64,000 bases of DNA from Neobacillus nitrireducens (lineage in GTDB: Bacteria; Bacillota; Bacilli; Bacillales; Cytobacillaceae), in NCBI RefSeq assembly GCF_030915405.1, contig NZ_CP133262.1:124001-188000 (forward strand). Reading direction: 5' to 3'. How positions within the stretch are numbered: position 1 is the stretch's first letter; every line of letters begins with the position of its first letter. The notes under the pieces are model-generated. The model was given only the letters and a program-made list of their open reading frames with translations. It searched no databases and had not been told where the DNA came from. The position numbers were made by a program, and so were the translations under genes. Shown in pieces: positions 1 to 8,020 of this stretch.

Positions 1-57
1 ATTTTCTTAATAGGATTGATTATTTTCCTCATTGCTTTACTCTTTTTCAAAGGGTGA
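1..57 (+). CDS. C-terminal end of a membrane protein (partial)
   Basis: Frame 1 is open from the first base and stops at TGA 55-57. The 18 codons encode an almost wholly hydrophobic helix (IFLIGLIIFLIALLFFKG), as expected of a last transmembrane segment with a lysine at the cytoplasmic edge. The family cannot be named from this. It could also be a chance hydrophobic frame. Confidence 0.4.
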   Translation: MFLIGLIIFLIALLFFKG

Positions 58-186
58 GGACACAGGGGCGGTTCTAGTGGTCGGTAGAGCGTAATTCAAA
101 AAAGAATAAGAAACGTCCCTCTGTTTCTAAAAGTGTTGATTAAACATTTATCAAATGGTAAAATATAACTCCAATCTTAAGTATAG

Positions 187-217
187 CATCTACTAAAAAC
201 GGTAGATGTTTCTTTTT
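187..217 (+). terminator. Hairpin before helD
   Basis: The arms CATCTAC and GTAGATG enclose an A-rich loop and are followed by TTTCTTTTT, so this looks like a rho-independent terminator. It lies between the truncated gene at the left edge and helD. Confidence 0.5.
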
Positions 218-269
218 GTGCCGGTTCCATCCTTATAAAACTCAAATTGAGAGGTGACGGATTAAGAGT

Positions 270-2579
270 ATGAGCCCGAAAAAACAAAAATCAATTCGTG
301 ACCATAAAGATTATCAATCAGAAGTGGAGCGCCTGGAGTTTACTAAGGAATATATTAAAAGTGTTTTGGAAATGTCGAAGGGAAATAAGGAACAGTTCGT
401 TGAGAACTTAAAAGAGGCCTTTGCAGATCTGGACACATCAGACAGTAGTTTAAGTTACATGAACTTACTGACGAATGCGCAGTATTTAGAATTGGCCGAG
501 AGTGAATTGGAACGGCTATCAAGCGTTATCGGCAAACCTTACTTTTCTAGAATCAATTTTACAAGCAGTGGTGACACCAACGAAGAGATTTTATATATTG
601 GCAAAGCCTCACTGTTTGACCGTGTCAATCAGATTCCGATTATCGTTGATTGGCGGTCTCCAATTGCCAATGTTTACTATGATGGACGGCTTGGGGATGT
701 GACCTATGACGCTTACGGGGAAACGCAAAGTGGTTATTTATCGTTAAAGCGACAGTATGAGATCGAGAATGGATTTTTAAAAGATATTAGAGATATCGAC
801 TTAACCACACATGATGAGTTATTACAGAAATCCTTAGCAGGAAAAGCAGATAATCGCTTAACAGAAATTGTCGCAACCATCCAAAATGAGCAAAATGAAG
901 TCATTCGAGCTTCACTGAAACACCCCATTATCGTCCAAGGAGCGGCTGGAAGTGGAAAAACGACCATTGCGCTCCATCGAATTTCCTACTTTCTCTACTC
1001 TTCTGGATATCGATTTCCTCCAGAAAAATTAATGATCCTAGCACCTAATAAATTATTTATCGATTATATTTCCGCCGTTCTGCCTGATTTAGGGGTTAAT
1101 AAGATAAAACAAACGACCTATATTGAATTTATGAGAAGTTGTTTAGGGAAGAAATTAACATTAATATCGCCGAATTCAAAATTAATGGCGCTTATTAACG
1201 GAAATGAAAAATCAAAAACAATCCAATGGGTTTCAAGTTTTAAAGGATCGCTGGACTTTAAAGAGTTAATCGACCACTATTTAAAAGAAATTGAGTATAA
1301 TTTGGCCCCTTCCGAGGATTTTATGATTGAAAAATCACGCCTGTTGAGAGGGGCGAAACTTAAAAAACTATTTATAAATGAATTTCAATACTTACCTATC
1401 TATAAAAGACTGGATAAAATTAAAAATTTATTAGCCAATGATTTAAGATTAAAAAAATCACTGATTCTTTCTAAACTTAATAGCAAATATGACGATGCGT
1501 TAGAAAAGCTCCTTTTTAGCAACAGGCCGGAGTCCGAAAAAAGAAAGGAAAAAGTAGTCAGCTTCATGGATTCGAAAGAAAAAAGAATCAGCTCGGTGGA
1601 GAAAGAGTCGAAAGTTGCAATAAAAAATTATATGGCTGCTTTTGTTAAAAAAGATATCTTTACGCTTTATAAGGAACTAATGACGTCCCCTGAGTTGTTA
1701 CAAAAATATTCTCGGACGCTTTCCGAGGCAGACTGCAAGAGGTTAAGTAACTATTGTCAAAGGATTTTTGCTAAAAAGGCGCTCGAGCTCGAGGATTTAG
1801 CACCGTTATTTTATATGAAGGCGAAGCTGGAAGGGATCGAAGAACCTTATAAAATGAAAAGTATTTTCATTGATGAGGCCCAGGACTATAGTTATTTCCA
1901 ATTTGCCGCACTGAAAGAAGGTTTTGAAACAGACTTGTTTACGATTGTTGGAGATCTAGCCCAAGGAATTCATTCTTATCGAGGGTTGAATAGTTGGGAA
2001 CCGTTAATAAACGATATTTTTCCGAATGCAAATTATCAAACGTTACAAAAGAGTTATCGAACGACAGTCGAGATTATGCACTTAGCAAACGACATTCTTT
2101 CCATCATGGAAAAAGACTTGCCAAAAGTAGAACCCGTCATTCGTCATGGGGACAAACCCCGTTTTACAAAAATCGACCCTGCCAATTTGGATCAGGTGAA
2201 AGCGATCCTTGAACAGGATATTCATTTACTCAAAAAGGACGAGCTTAACTCGATTGCGATTATTGGAAGAACTGACAAAGAGTGCTCACGAATACATAAA
2301 ATGCTTGAAAATAGCAAACTTCCAATTCAACTCCTAGAAGAAAAAGAAGATATGAAAAAGGGCAGTGTTGTGATCTTACCTTCGTACCTTTCAAAAGGAT
2401 TGGAATTTGATGCCGTACTAATTCTTAACTTAGAAGAGTCATACAATGAGGAAGAGTTAGACATCAAATTGTTGTATGTAGCCATGACTAGACCGATGCA
2501 TCGGTTGTATTTATATGCGAGTGAGGCATCGGATTTATTATTAAATAGGGTTTCATTTGTCCATTTTGATATGAAGTAA
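270..2579 (+). CDS. helD: HelD-type RNA polymerase-recycling helicase
   Basis: This 769-residue SF1 (UvrD/Rep-like) ATPase fits HelD, which binds RNA polymerase and uses ATP to clear stalled or post-termination complexes. Seen in the sequence: a charged N-terminal coiled-coil region (about residues 1-90), a Walker A motif GAAGSGKTT near residue 224, a Walker B-type FIDEAQDYS near 532, a following GDLAQGIHSYRG motif (III), and a C-terminal SKGLEFD...LYVAMTRP segment typical of UvrD motifs V-VI. Length is close to B. subtilis HelD (about 774). A GAGGTGA ribosome site precedes the ATG. The gene stands alone. A nuclease-linked UvrD helicase is less likely because no nuclease domain is present. 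Confidence 0.88.
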   Translation: MSPKKQKSIRDHKDYQSEVERLEFTKEYIKSVLEMSKGNKEQFVENLKEAFADLDTSDSSLSYMNLLTNAQYLELAESELERLSSVIGKPYFSRINFTSSGDTNEEILYIGKASLFDRVNQIPIIVDWRSPIANVYYDGRLGDVTYDAYGETQSGYLSLKRQYEIENGFLKDIRDIDLTTHDELLQKSLAGKADNRLTEIVATIQNEQNEVIRASLKHPIIVQGAAGSGKTTIALHRISYFLYSSGYRFPPEKLMILAPNKLFIDYISAVLPDLGVNKIKQTTYIEFMRSCLGKKLTLISPNSKLMALINGNEKSKTIQWVSSFKGSLDFKELIDHYLKEIEYNLAPSEDFMIEKSRLLRGAKLKKLFINEFQYLPIYKRLDKIKNLLANDLRLKKSLILSKLNSKYDDALEKLLFSNRPESEKRKEKVVSFMDSKEKRISSVEKESKVAIKNYMAAFVKKDIFTLYKELMTSPELLQKYSRTLSEADCKRLSNYCQRIFAKKALELEDLAPLFYMKAKLEGIEEPYKMKSIFIDEAQDYSYFQFAALKEGFETDLFTIVGDLAQGIHSYRGLNSWEPLINDIFPNANYQTLQKSYRTTVEIMHLANDILSIMEKDLPKVEPVIRHGDKPRFTKIDPANLDQVKAILEQDIHLLKKDELNSIAIIGRTDKECSRIHKMLENSKLPIQLLEEKEDMKKGSVVILPSYLSKGLEFDAVLILNLEESYNEEELDIKLLYVAMTRPMHRLYLYASEASDLLLNRVSFVHFDMK

Positions 2580-2608
2580 ACGAATAAAAGTGGAGTACAC
2601 AATTGAAT

Positions 2609-2620
2609 GGTGCCTGACAC
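2609..2620 (+). repeat. Copy of dispersed GGTGCCTGACAC element
   Basis: GGTGCCTGACAC followed by TTTTTT lies just after helD. Related sequences occur at 10286-10338 and 18335-18347, always between genes. The left arm here (AAAAGTGGAGTACAC) is a degraded inverse match, so the unit may serve as a weak terminator. Confidence 0.5.
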
Positions 2621-2708
2621 TTTTTTAATGGTATAATAAGGAATAATGGGTACTCAATAATGTAGAGTGTACATATATATTTTACTAATGTTTGATAGGG
2701 GTGAGTGT

Positions 2709-3029
2709 ATGTTAGTAGTAACAACAGAAAATATCCAAGGTTACAAGGTAGTTGAAGTAAAAGGACCTGTTTTTGGTTTAATTGTAAGAAGCCGCGGCTT
2801 GGGTGCAGATATTATGGCAAGCTTAAAAGGGTTGGTAGGCGGAGAAATTAAACAATATACCGTGATGCTGGAGGATTCGAGAAAAGAGGCCATGGACCGG
2901 ATGATCAAGAATGCTAATGCGATGGGGGCCAATGCAATAGTCATGACTCGGTTCGACTCAGGGGAAGCCGGAAAAAATATGACTGAAATCTTTGCTTACG
3001 GTACGGCAGTAGTAGTCGAGAAAATGTAA
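2709..3029 (+). CDS. YbjQ/UPF0145 family heavy-metal-binding-domain protein
   Basis: A 106-residue protein of the YbjQ family (UPF0145), which forms small pentameric or decameric alpha/beta assemblies of unknown function. Seen: LVVTTENIQGYKVVEVKG at the N-terminus, a GLGADIMASLKGLVGGEI segment, and NANAMGANAIVMTRFD near the end, all characteristic of the family. ATG 2709 was chosen over an in-frame start 42 bases upstream because ATAGGGGTGAG lies directly before it. The stop codon TAA overlaps the ATG of the next small membrane gene (TAATGA arrangement), so the two are translationally coupled. Confidence 0.88.
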   Translation: MLVVTTENIQGYKVVEVKGPVFGLIVRSRGLGADIMASLKGLVGGEIKQYTVMLEDSRKEAMDRMIKNANAMGANAIVMTRFDSGEAGKNMTEIFAYGTAVVVEKM

Positions 3030-3265
3030 TGAACGGACTTTGGATAATTATTGCCTATTACGGCTTGCAAGCCATCGCAGTTATTGTTTTTATTTTATTA
3101 GGAGTGTTTATTTATGACAAACGTTTCAAAGGTCGACAGGGTGAAAAAGTGCCCGCCGGATTTGAAAAAACCGATGAAATAAACATTGATCCTATCACCA
3201 ATGAGAAATCAAGAGTGTACTTTAACCCCCAAACAGGGGATCGTTTTTATAAAAAGGAAAAATAA
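3029..3265 (+). CDS. Small single-pass membrane protein coupled to the YbjQ homologue
   Basis: A 78-residue protein with one N-terminal transmembrane helix (about residues 4-27) and a charged soluble tail containing DKRFKGRQGEKVPAGFEKTD and a tyrosine/lysine-rich C-terminus. The start overlaps the stop of the YbjQ-type gene, suggesting that it anchors or works with that protein. The family is not recognised. A second copy of exactly the same length, broken by two TGA codons, lies at 43789-44025, which supports this frame being a real gene. Confidence 0.75.
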   Translation: MNGLWIIIAYYGLQAIAVIVFILLGVFIYDKRFKGRQGEKVPAGFEKTDEINIDPITNEKSRVYFNPQTGDRFYKKEK

Positions 3266-3280
3266 TAACCTTAAAATGTA

Positions 3281-3324
3281 AAAAAGTGACTCAAATTGTC
3301 TGCCAATTTGTAGTCATTTTTTTT
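3281..3324 (+). terminator. Rho-independent terminator after the YbjQ pair
   Basis: AGTGACTCAAATTG pairs with CAATTTGTAGTCAT (one-base bulge) and is followed by TTTTTTT. It separates the YbjQ unit from the acetyltransferase. Confidence 0.7.
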
Positions 3325-3351
3325 AGCAACAATAAGCTTGGAGGAATAAAA

Positions 3352-4128
3352 ATGCAAACACTGACGTCTTTATTTCATCAAAGAATAGGTTTACCAATGA
3401 ACCAAACCATTACTTTTGAAAATTTAGATGTGGTTCTTGAAAAAACAGCACAAAATATCCCGTTTGAAAATTTAACAATCATTGAAAACAAAACAGTTGA
3501 AATTACAAAGGAAAACTTAATGAACAAAATCATCGAAAGAAATGAGGGCGGTATTTGTTACGAACTTAATCCACTTTTTTATTTCTACCTATTAGAAAAT
3601 GGCTTTAACGCAGCCTTAACAAACGGTGTTGTCTATAATCATGCTGCCGAAGAGTACCATCAACTTGGTAGGACGCATGTAACGATTCTGATCAATCACG
3701 AGGACCAAATGTATTTAATAGACACGGGCTTTGGAGGAAATTTACCGCTAAAACCTGTTCCTTTATCCGGTGAGCCCATTTCTTCCTATAATGGGGAGTT
3801 CCGAATTAAAAAAGTAAATCATCCATATGGGGACTATTGTTTAGAAATGCAACTAAAGCATAAAGATACAGTTTGGAAAATTGGCTATGCATTTGATACC
3901 AAGAAGTCTATTGAAGATCTATCGAAGCTAAATGAAATCCAAACAATTATTATCGAGCACCCGAAATCTTCATTTAACAAACATCCCTTAATAACCCGAC
4001 TTACCAATAACGGGAATATCACCTTAACGGATACCACATTTACCCAATGGGCTGACGGGATTCTTACGAAAGAGAATATTGATAACGTGAAATTTAAAGA
4101 GCTGGCAAAACAACATTTTGGCCTTTAA
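3352..4128 (+). CDS. Arylamine N-acetyltransferase (NAT)
   Basis: This cytosolic enzyme transfers acetyl from acetyl-CoA to arylamines or related amines through a cysteine intermediate. With the start at 3352 (GGAGGAATAAAA before ATG) the protein is 258 residues, the usual NAT length. The catalytic triad is then Cys69 (in EGGICYEL), His109 (in GRTHVTI) and Asp124 (in LIDTGFGG), matching the textbook C69/H107/D122 numbering closely. An upstream ATG at 3286 lies inside the preceding terminator and would add an unlikely leader. The gene is monocistronic with terminators on both sides. Confidence 0.9.
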   Translation: MQTLTSLFHQRIGLPMNQTITFENLDVVLEKTAQNIPFENLTIIENKTVEITKENLMNKIIERNEGGICYELNPLFYFYLLENGFNAALTNGVVYNHAAEEYHQLGRTHVTILINHEDQMYLIDTGFGGNLPLKPVPLSGEPISSYNGEFRIKKVNHPYGDYCLEMQLKHKDTVWKIGYAFDTKKSIEDLSKLNEIQTIIIEHPKSSFNKHPLITRLTNNGNITLTDTTFTQWADGILTKENIDNVKFKELAKQHFGL

Positions 4129-4176
4129 AAGCTGGCAAACAGTGACTGTCACTGTTCGCCAGCTTTTATTTTTTTG
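4127..4176 (+). terminator. Strong terminator after NAT
   Basis: AAAAGCTGGCAAACAGTGA pairs with TCACTGTTCGCCAGCTTTT, a stem of about 19 bp with one mismatch and a 3-base loop, followed by ATTTTTTT. Confidence 0.85.
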
Positions 4177-4286
4177 ATTACTCTTCATATTTAACACAAT
4201 ATTGTCAATATCTTCAATCCGTGATTAAAATGACAGACGTATAATAAAAGTAGGAAGGAAAGTTTAATAATGGGGAGATGAGAATA

Positions 4287-4724
4287 ATGTTAACGAATTA
4301 TTCGCGAATTGTTGTTGCATATGACCATTCTGACTTAAGCAAAAAAGCCTTGAAGATGGCAATGAATATGGCACAAGAGGATCAACAAATTCAATTGTTT
4401 GTCGTAATGGTCATGCAACCGGAAAAGCCCATTCCATACGCTGCCGGTTATGGAGTTGTTGCAATCTTAGAGTCTCAGCTTGAGAAAGCCAATGCCGTGC
4501 GTAATGAAATTGAACAAGAATTAAAGTCACTTCCAAATAAAACAAAAGCACTTTTATTACAAGGTAACCCAGGATTCATGATAGTAGAATATGCGAAGCA
4601 AAATGATGCAGACCTTGTTGTTATGGGAAGCAGAGGATTAAGTGGACTGAAGGAACTTTTCTTGGGAAGTGTTAGCCATTATGTTGTACAAAAGGCACAT
4701 TGCCCAGTTTTAATTGTAAAATAA
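4287..4724 (+). CDS. Universal stress protein, UspA family
   Basis: A 145-residue single-domain universal stress protein, expected to be an ATP-binding alpha/beta dimer induced in stress or starvation. Seen: RIVVAYDHSDLSKKALKMA at the N-terminus, GNPGFMIVEYAKQNDADLVVMGSRG, and the nucleotide-binding pattern G-2x-G-9x-G-S in the GSRGLSGLKELFLGSVSH segment, ending CPVLIVK. ATG 4287 was preferred to ATG 4278 because GGGGAG lies 9 bases before it and abuts 4278. It is flanked by terminators, so it is a single gene. Confidence 0.9.
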   Translation: MLTNYSRIVVAYDHSDLSKKALKMAMNMAQEDQQIQLFVVMVMQPEKPIPYAAGYGVVAILESQLEKANAVRNEIEQELKSLPNKTKALLLQGNPGFMIVEYAKQNDADLVVMGSRGLSGLKELFLGSVSHYVVQKAHCPVLIVK

Positions 4725-4777
4725 TAATAGATAACATGCATGCTTTTACTAGAAGTTGATTAAAATTTAAAAAATAT

Positions 4778-4822
4778 AACACTCTCAAATGTTGGTATAT
4801 CAATGTTTGTGGGTGTTTTTTG
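4778..4822 (+). terminator. Terminator after the usp gene
   Basis: AACACTCTCAAATGTTG pairs imperfectly (G-T pairs) with CAATGTTTGTGGGTGTT and is followed by TTTTTG. Confidence 0.55.
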
Positions 4823-5015
4823 TTTTGGAGAAAGGTAGAATCGGTACCACAGAATTTGTTTGTCATTAAATTTCCATACTTTTTTCGAAAAACATGGTGT
4901 CCGTTTTCTTCCTTAAACTATATATCTTCTATGAATGGGATTTTACTTGAGAACTTGGATTCAATAAGCAATACGGAGAGTTTGTGTATAGATTGAGAGG
5001 AAAGAGGGAGTATGG

Positions 5016-5627
5016 ATGCATAAAAAATTAATGGGAGTTGGTCTACTGGCTGCATCAACGGTATTTGCATTTTATCCCATCGAACGGTTGGATGAGGTAA
5101 ATCAAGCAAAGGTTGGTATCCAGAAAGATGTGGACCAAAACAATGGTTCTCTAGTGGGAGATGAGTCAAAATTGCCTATTCATCGGATGCCAATCACCTT
5201 AGTAGAGACTATTGATGGAGACACGATTAAAGCTAAAGTAAAGGGGAGTATTGAAACCATCCGCTATTTGTTGGTGGATACCCCAGAATCGAAGAATCCT
5301 AGAATGTGTGTCCAACCTTATGCCAAGGAGGCTTTCCAAAGGAATTACGAACTGGTGCGTGAAGGCGGCTTAACACTGGAATTGGAACAGGGAGAAACAA
5401 GAGATTCGTATGGACGACTGTTAGCCTATGTTTATGTTGATGGAAAGTCTGTTCAAGAAACGCTGCTCACAGAAGGCTACGCGCGAGTAGCTTACATCAT
5501 GAATCCTCCATATAAATATTTACCACAATATACGACAGATGAGAGTTTGGCAAAGAGAAGAGGAGTAAACATCTGGAGTCGGACGGGATTTGTGACTAAT
5601 TGGGGGTTTAAAGGGTGTGTGCCTTAA
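5016..5627 (+). CDS. Secreted or membrane-anchored thermonuclease (SNase domain)
   Basis: A 203-residue staphylococcal-nuclease-type protein that would cleave DNA and RNA with Ca2+. Residues 1-20 form a short positively charged, hydrophobic signal or anchor, followed by about 40 linker residues and the SNase domain (about 58-200). The key residues are in place: Asp69 (DGDT), Arg83, Asp88 and Glu91 (RYLLVDTPES), and Arg134 (SYGRLLAY), equivalent to D21, R35, D40, E43 and R87 of the S. aureus enzyme. ATG 5016 has GAGGAAAGAGGGAG upstream; the ATG four bases earlier stops after three codons. Start and export signal fit an extracellular nutrient nuclease. Confidence 0.9.
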   Translation: MHKKLMGVGLLAASTVFAFYPIERLDEVNQAKVGIQKDVDQNNGSLVGDESKLPIHRMPITLVETIDGDTIKAKVKGSIETIRYLLVDTPESKNPRMCVQPYAKEAFQRNYELVREGGLTLELEQGETRDSYGRLLAYVYVDGKSVQETLLTEGYARVAYIMNPPYKYLPQYTTDESLAKRRGVNIWSRTGFVTNWGFKGCVP

Positions 5628-5782
5628 AAACAGTGTCTGTCTGCATAAAAGAACGGGCATCTTTAACGAATTAAAGCAGGTATTTTTCTAATTCTGTAGA
5701 AATTAAAGCCATGGGATATCCTCTAAAATTAAGAGGCATCTATATTCTTAGCCAATCGAATGATACAAGGGTGGGAGTAAAT

Positions 5783-6814
5783 ATGTTAAAAAAGCCAAAG
5801 AAATTACAAGCAGGAGATTGTGTTGCTACAGTAAGTCCGTCTTGGGGAGGTGCTGGTGATCCAGGACTGAGATGGCGGTATGAACAAGGGGTAAGGAGGT
5901 TAGTAGAAGTTTTTGGACTAAAGGTTATCCCTATGCCGAATAGTTTAAAAGGGAGCGATTATCTTTATCAAAATCCACAAGCTCGTGCGGAAGATATGAT
6001 GACAGCATTTAAGGATAATAGCATTAAAGGTATCTTTGCAAATATAGGCGGAGAAGATAGTATTCGTTTACTTCCCTATATTGATTTTGATGTGATTCGC
6101 GAAAACCCGAAAATATTTATGGGCTACTCCGATGTGACCGTTTCACATTTATTTTGTCATAAAGCAGGAATTTCTTCTTTTTATGGTCCGGCCATTTTAA
6201 CTGATTTTGCTGAAAACGTTGAGATGGATCCATATACGATTGACATGGTGAAGCGAACGCTCTTTTCAAATGAGATGATCGGCGAAATTCAACCGGCCGA
6301 ACAATGGACGAGTGAACGGTTAGAATGGATCGAAGAGAATAAGAACCGCCGACGGGCAATGCAGCAAAATGTAGGTTTCGAGTTACTTCAAGGCTCAGGT
6401 GTAGCACAGGGACATTTGATTGGCGGCTGTATAGAGGTACTAGAGTTTGCGAAAGGAACCGTGCTCTGGCCCGAAGAGAAATATTGGCATGAAAGTATTC
6501 TATTCTTTGAAACCTCAGAAGAAAAGCCGGAACCAAATCATATTAAGTATTGGCTGCGAAATTATGCCGTACAAGGAATTCTACAAAAGGCCAATGGAAT
6601 CATATTTGGTAAACCGCAGGACGAGAAATATTACCATGAATATAAAGTGGAAATTCAAAAAGTCATGAAGGAATTTAATTTGGAGGATTTGCCGATTCTC
6701 TATAATCTCAATTTTGGTCATACAGAACCGAAAATCATATTACCATATGGAGTAAGGGCGGAAATTAATTGTGATAAAAAGACATTCACGATATTAGAAA
6801 GTGGCGTGGAATAA
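5783..6814 (+). CDS. S66 peptidase: LD-carboxypeptidase / MccF-like
   Basis: A 343-residue serine peptidase of family S66. Members cleave the L,D bond of murein tetrapeptides (LdcA) or detoxify microcin C-type antibiotics (MccF). Seen: VATVSPSWGGAGDP at the N-terminus, the nucleophile Ser116 in MGYSDVT, then GHLIGGCIEVLEF and LNFGHTEPKIILPYG carrying the Glu and His of the triad. The length and the long insert after the nucleophile domain fit the MccF-like branch better than cytoplasmic LdcA, but substrate cannot be read from sequence. AAGGGTGGGAG precedes ATG 5783; the longer frame from 5711 lacks a ribosome site. Confidence 0.85.
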   Translation: MLKKPKKLQAGDCVATVSPSWGGAGDPGLRWRYEQGVRRLVEVFGLKVIPMPNSLKGSDYLYQNPQARAEDMMTAFKDNSIKGIFANIGGEDSIRLLPYIDFDVIRENPKIFMGYSDVTVSHLFCHKAGISSFYGPAILTDFAENVEMDPYTIDMVKRTLFSNEMIGEIQPAEQWTSERLEWIEENKNRRRAMQQNVGFELLQGSGVAQGHLIGGCIEVLEFAKGTVLWPEEKYWHESILFFETSEEKPEPNHIKYWLRNYAVQGILQKANGIIFGKPQDEKYYHEYKVEIQKVMKEFNLEDLPILYNLNFGHTEPKIILPYGVRAEINCDKKTFTILESGVE

Positions 6815-6877
6815 CTAATTGCTTGATAATAATTACGATGCAGTGGAAATGATTATAATGGAAGGAAGTGCAAAACG

Positions 6878-7588
6878 ATGGATTTTGAGATGGTTATGCA
6901 GGAACTGGAAGCGCTCAGTAGTGAGCGAATTAAAAAGACGTACATAAGCAATGGGGCACACGAGCCTCTATTTGGCGTGGCTACAGGAAAAATGAAGCCA
7001 ATGTCAAAGATAATCAAGAAAAATCAGCCTTTGGCCGAGCAACTCTACGCCACTGGGAACTATGATGCCATGTATTTTGCCGGCATCATTGCAGACCCGA
7101 AGATAATGACGGAGGCGGATTTTGAGCGTTGGATCGATGCGGCATATTTTTATATGCTATCCGATCATGTGGTGTCCGTAACTTTGGCTGAAACTGATAT
7201 TGCGCAAGCGGTTGCTGATAAATGGATCGCAAGCGGCGATGAACTTAGAATGTCGGCAGGCTGGAGCTGTTATTGCTGGCTTTTGGGGAATCGGAAAGAC
7301 GCTGAATTTAGCGCCAGCAAGATTGCCAGTATGCTTGATCTGGTGGAAAATACGATTTACGATTCTCCTGATCGAACGAAATCCGCAATGAATAATTTTA
7401 TGTATACTGTCGCAATTTCATATTTACCACTCCATGATAAGGCAGTTGAAACCGCTAAGGCAGTGGGACCAGTCGAAATCAAGCGGGACAAGAAAAAAAG
7501 CAGCATCCTGCTTGCAGCAGAAAATATCCAAAAGGATTTAGATAGAGGGAGGAAACTTGGTTTCAAACGCAAATATGTAAGGTGTTAA
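6878..7588 (+). CDS. DNA alkylation repair protein, AlkD-like
   Basis: A 236-residue, largely helical protein of the AlkD-type DNA alkylation repair family (HEAT-like repeats that remove N3- or N7-alkylpurines). Seen: repeated amphipathic helices with the family pattern LAEQLYATGNYDAMYFAGI, the segment FERWIDAAYFYMLSDHVV, a tryptophan-rich stretch SAGWSCYCWLL, and a lysine-rich C-terminus (GRKLGFKRKYVRC). GGAAGTGCAAAACG provides the ribosome site. It may be a diverged member without glycosylase activity; I did not confirm the catalytic Asp. Confidence 0.7.
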   Translation: MDFEMVMQELEALSSERIKKTYISNGAHEPLFGVATGKMKPMSKIIKKNQPLAEQLYATGNYDAMYFAGIIADPKIMTEADFERWIDAAYFYMLSDHVVSVTLAETDIAQAVADKWIASGDELRMSAGWSCYCWLLGNRKDAEFSASKIASMLDLVENTIYDSPDRTKSAMNNFMYTVAISYLPLHDKAVETAKAVGPVEIKRDKKKSSILLAAENIQKDLDRGRKLGFKRKYVRC

Positions 7589-8020
7589 TATAGATTATCG
7601 GATAAAAATAAGTTACGGACACCTTCAATGGAATAGGGGGTGTCCGTCACTTGTTTTCTATTACAACAAATCTTACATAACATAAAAAAATTGATAGAAA
7701 TCATTGAACTATTTGTCCAATGACAGGATGTTTTGATGATATATAATTTAGGATAGGTAGGTGGGTTTTGTTTTCGTGGTTTTGGCTATTACAAAAGGGA
7801 GGGAGGGCAATGGAACCTTGCTGCGGGGGTAGTAAGACATTAGGGTGGTGACTCGATGTAAAATCATGAAAAACTAGTTTGAGTTTTTTAAATATTCACT
7901 CAAAATAGATTTGTGCTAAGATGAGTTTCTTGCACTAATTGAAGTTGAAATCTCTCTGCCATTTCCATGAATATGTTCACTTGAAGAGCACGTCAAATAA
8001 CAAAACAAGGGGGAAATTTG
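7589..8020. other. 430-bp intergenic region before the NCS1 permease
   Basis: It contains the AlkD terminator, a strong ribosome site (GGGAGGGAGGG, 7799-7807) in front of a 13-codon frame at 7810-7851 (MEPCCGGSKTLGW), and a small hairpin AAAAACT/AGTTTTT near 7868-7890. I see no other gene. The leader-like arrangement is described under findings. Confidence 0.4.
7615..7656 (+). terminator. Hairpin after the AlkD-like gene
   Basis: A perfect 9-bp stem, ACGGACACC with GGTGTCCGT, is followed by CACTTGTTTTC. The U-tract is weak but the position is right for a terminator. Confidence 0.55.
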
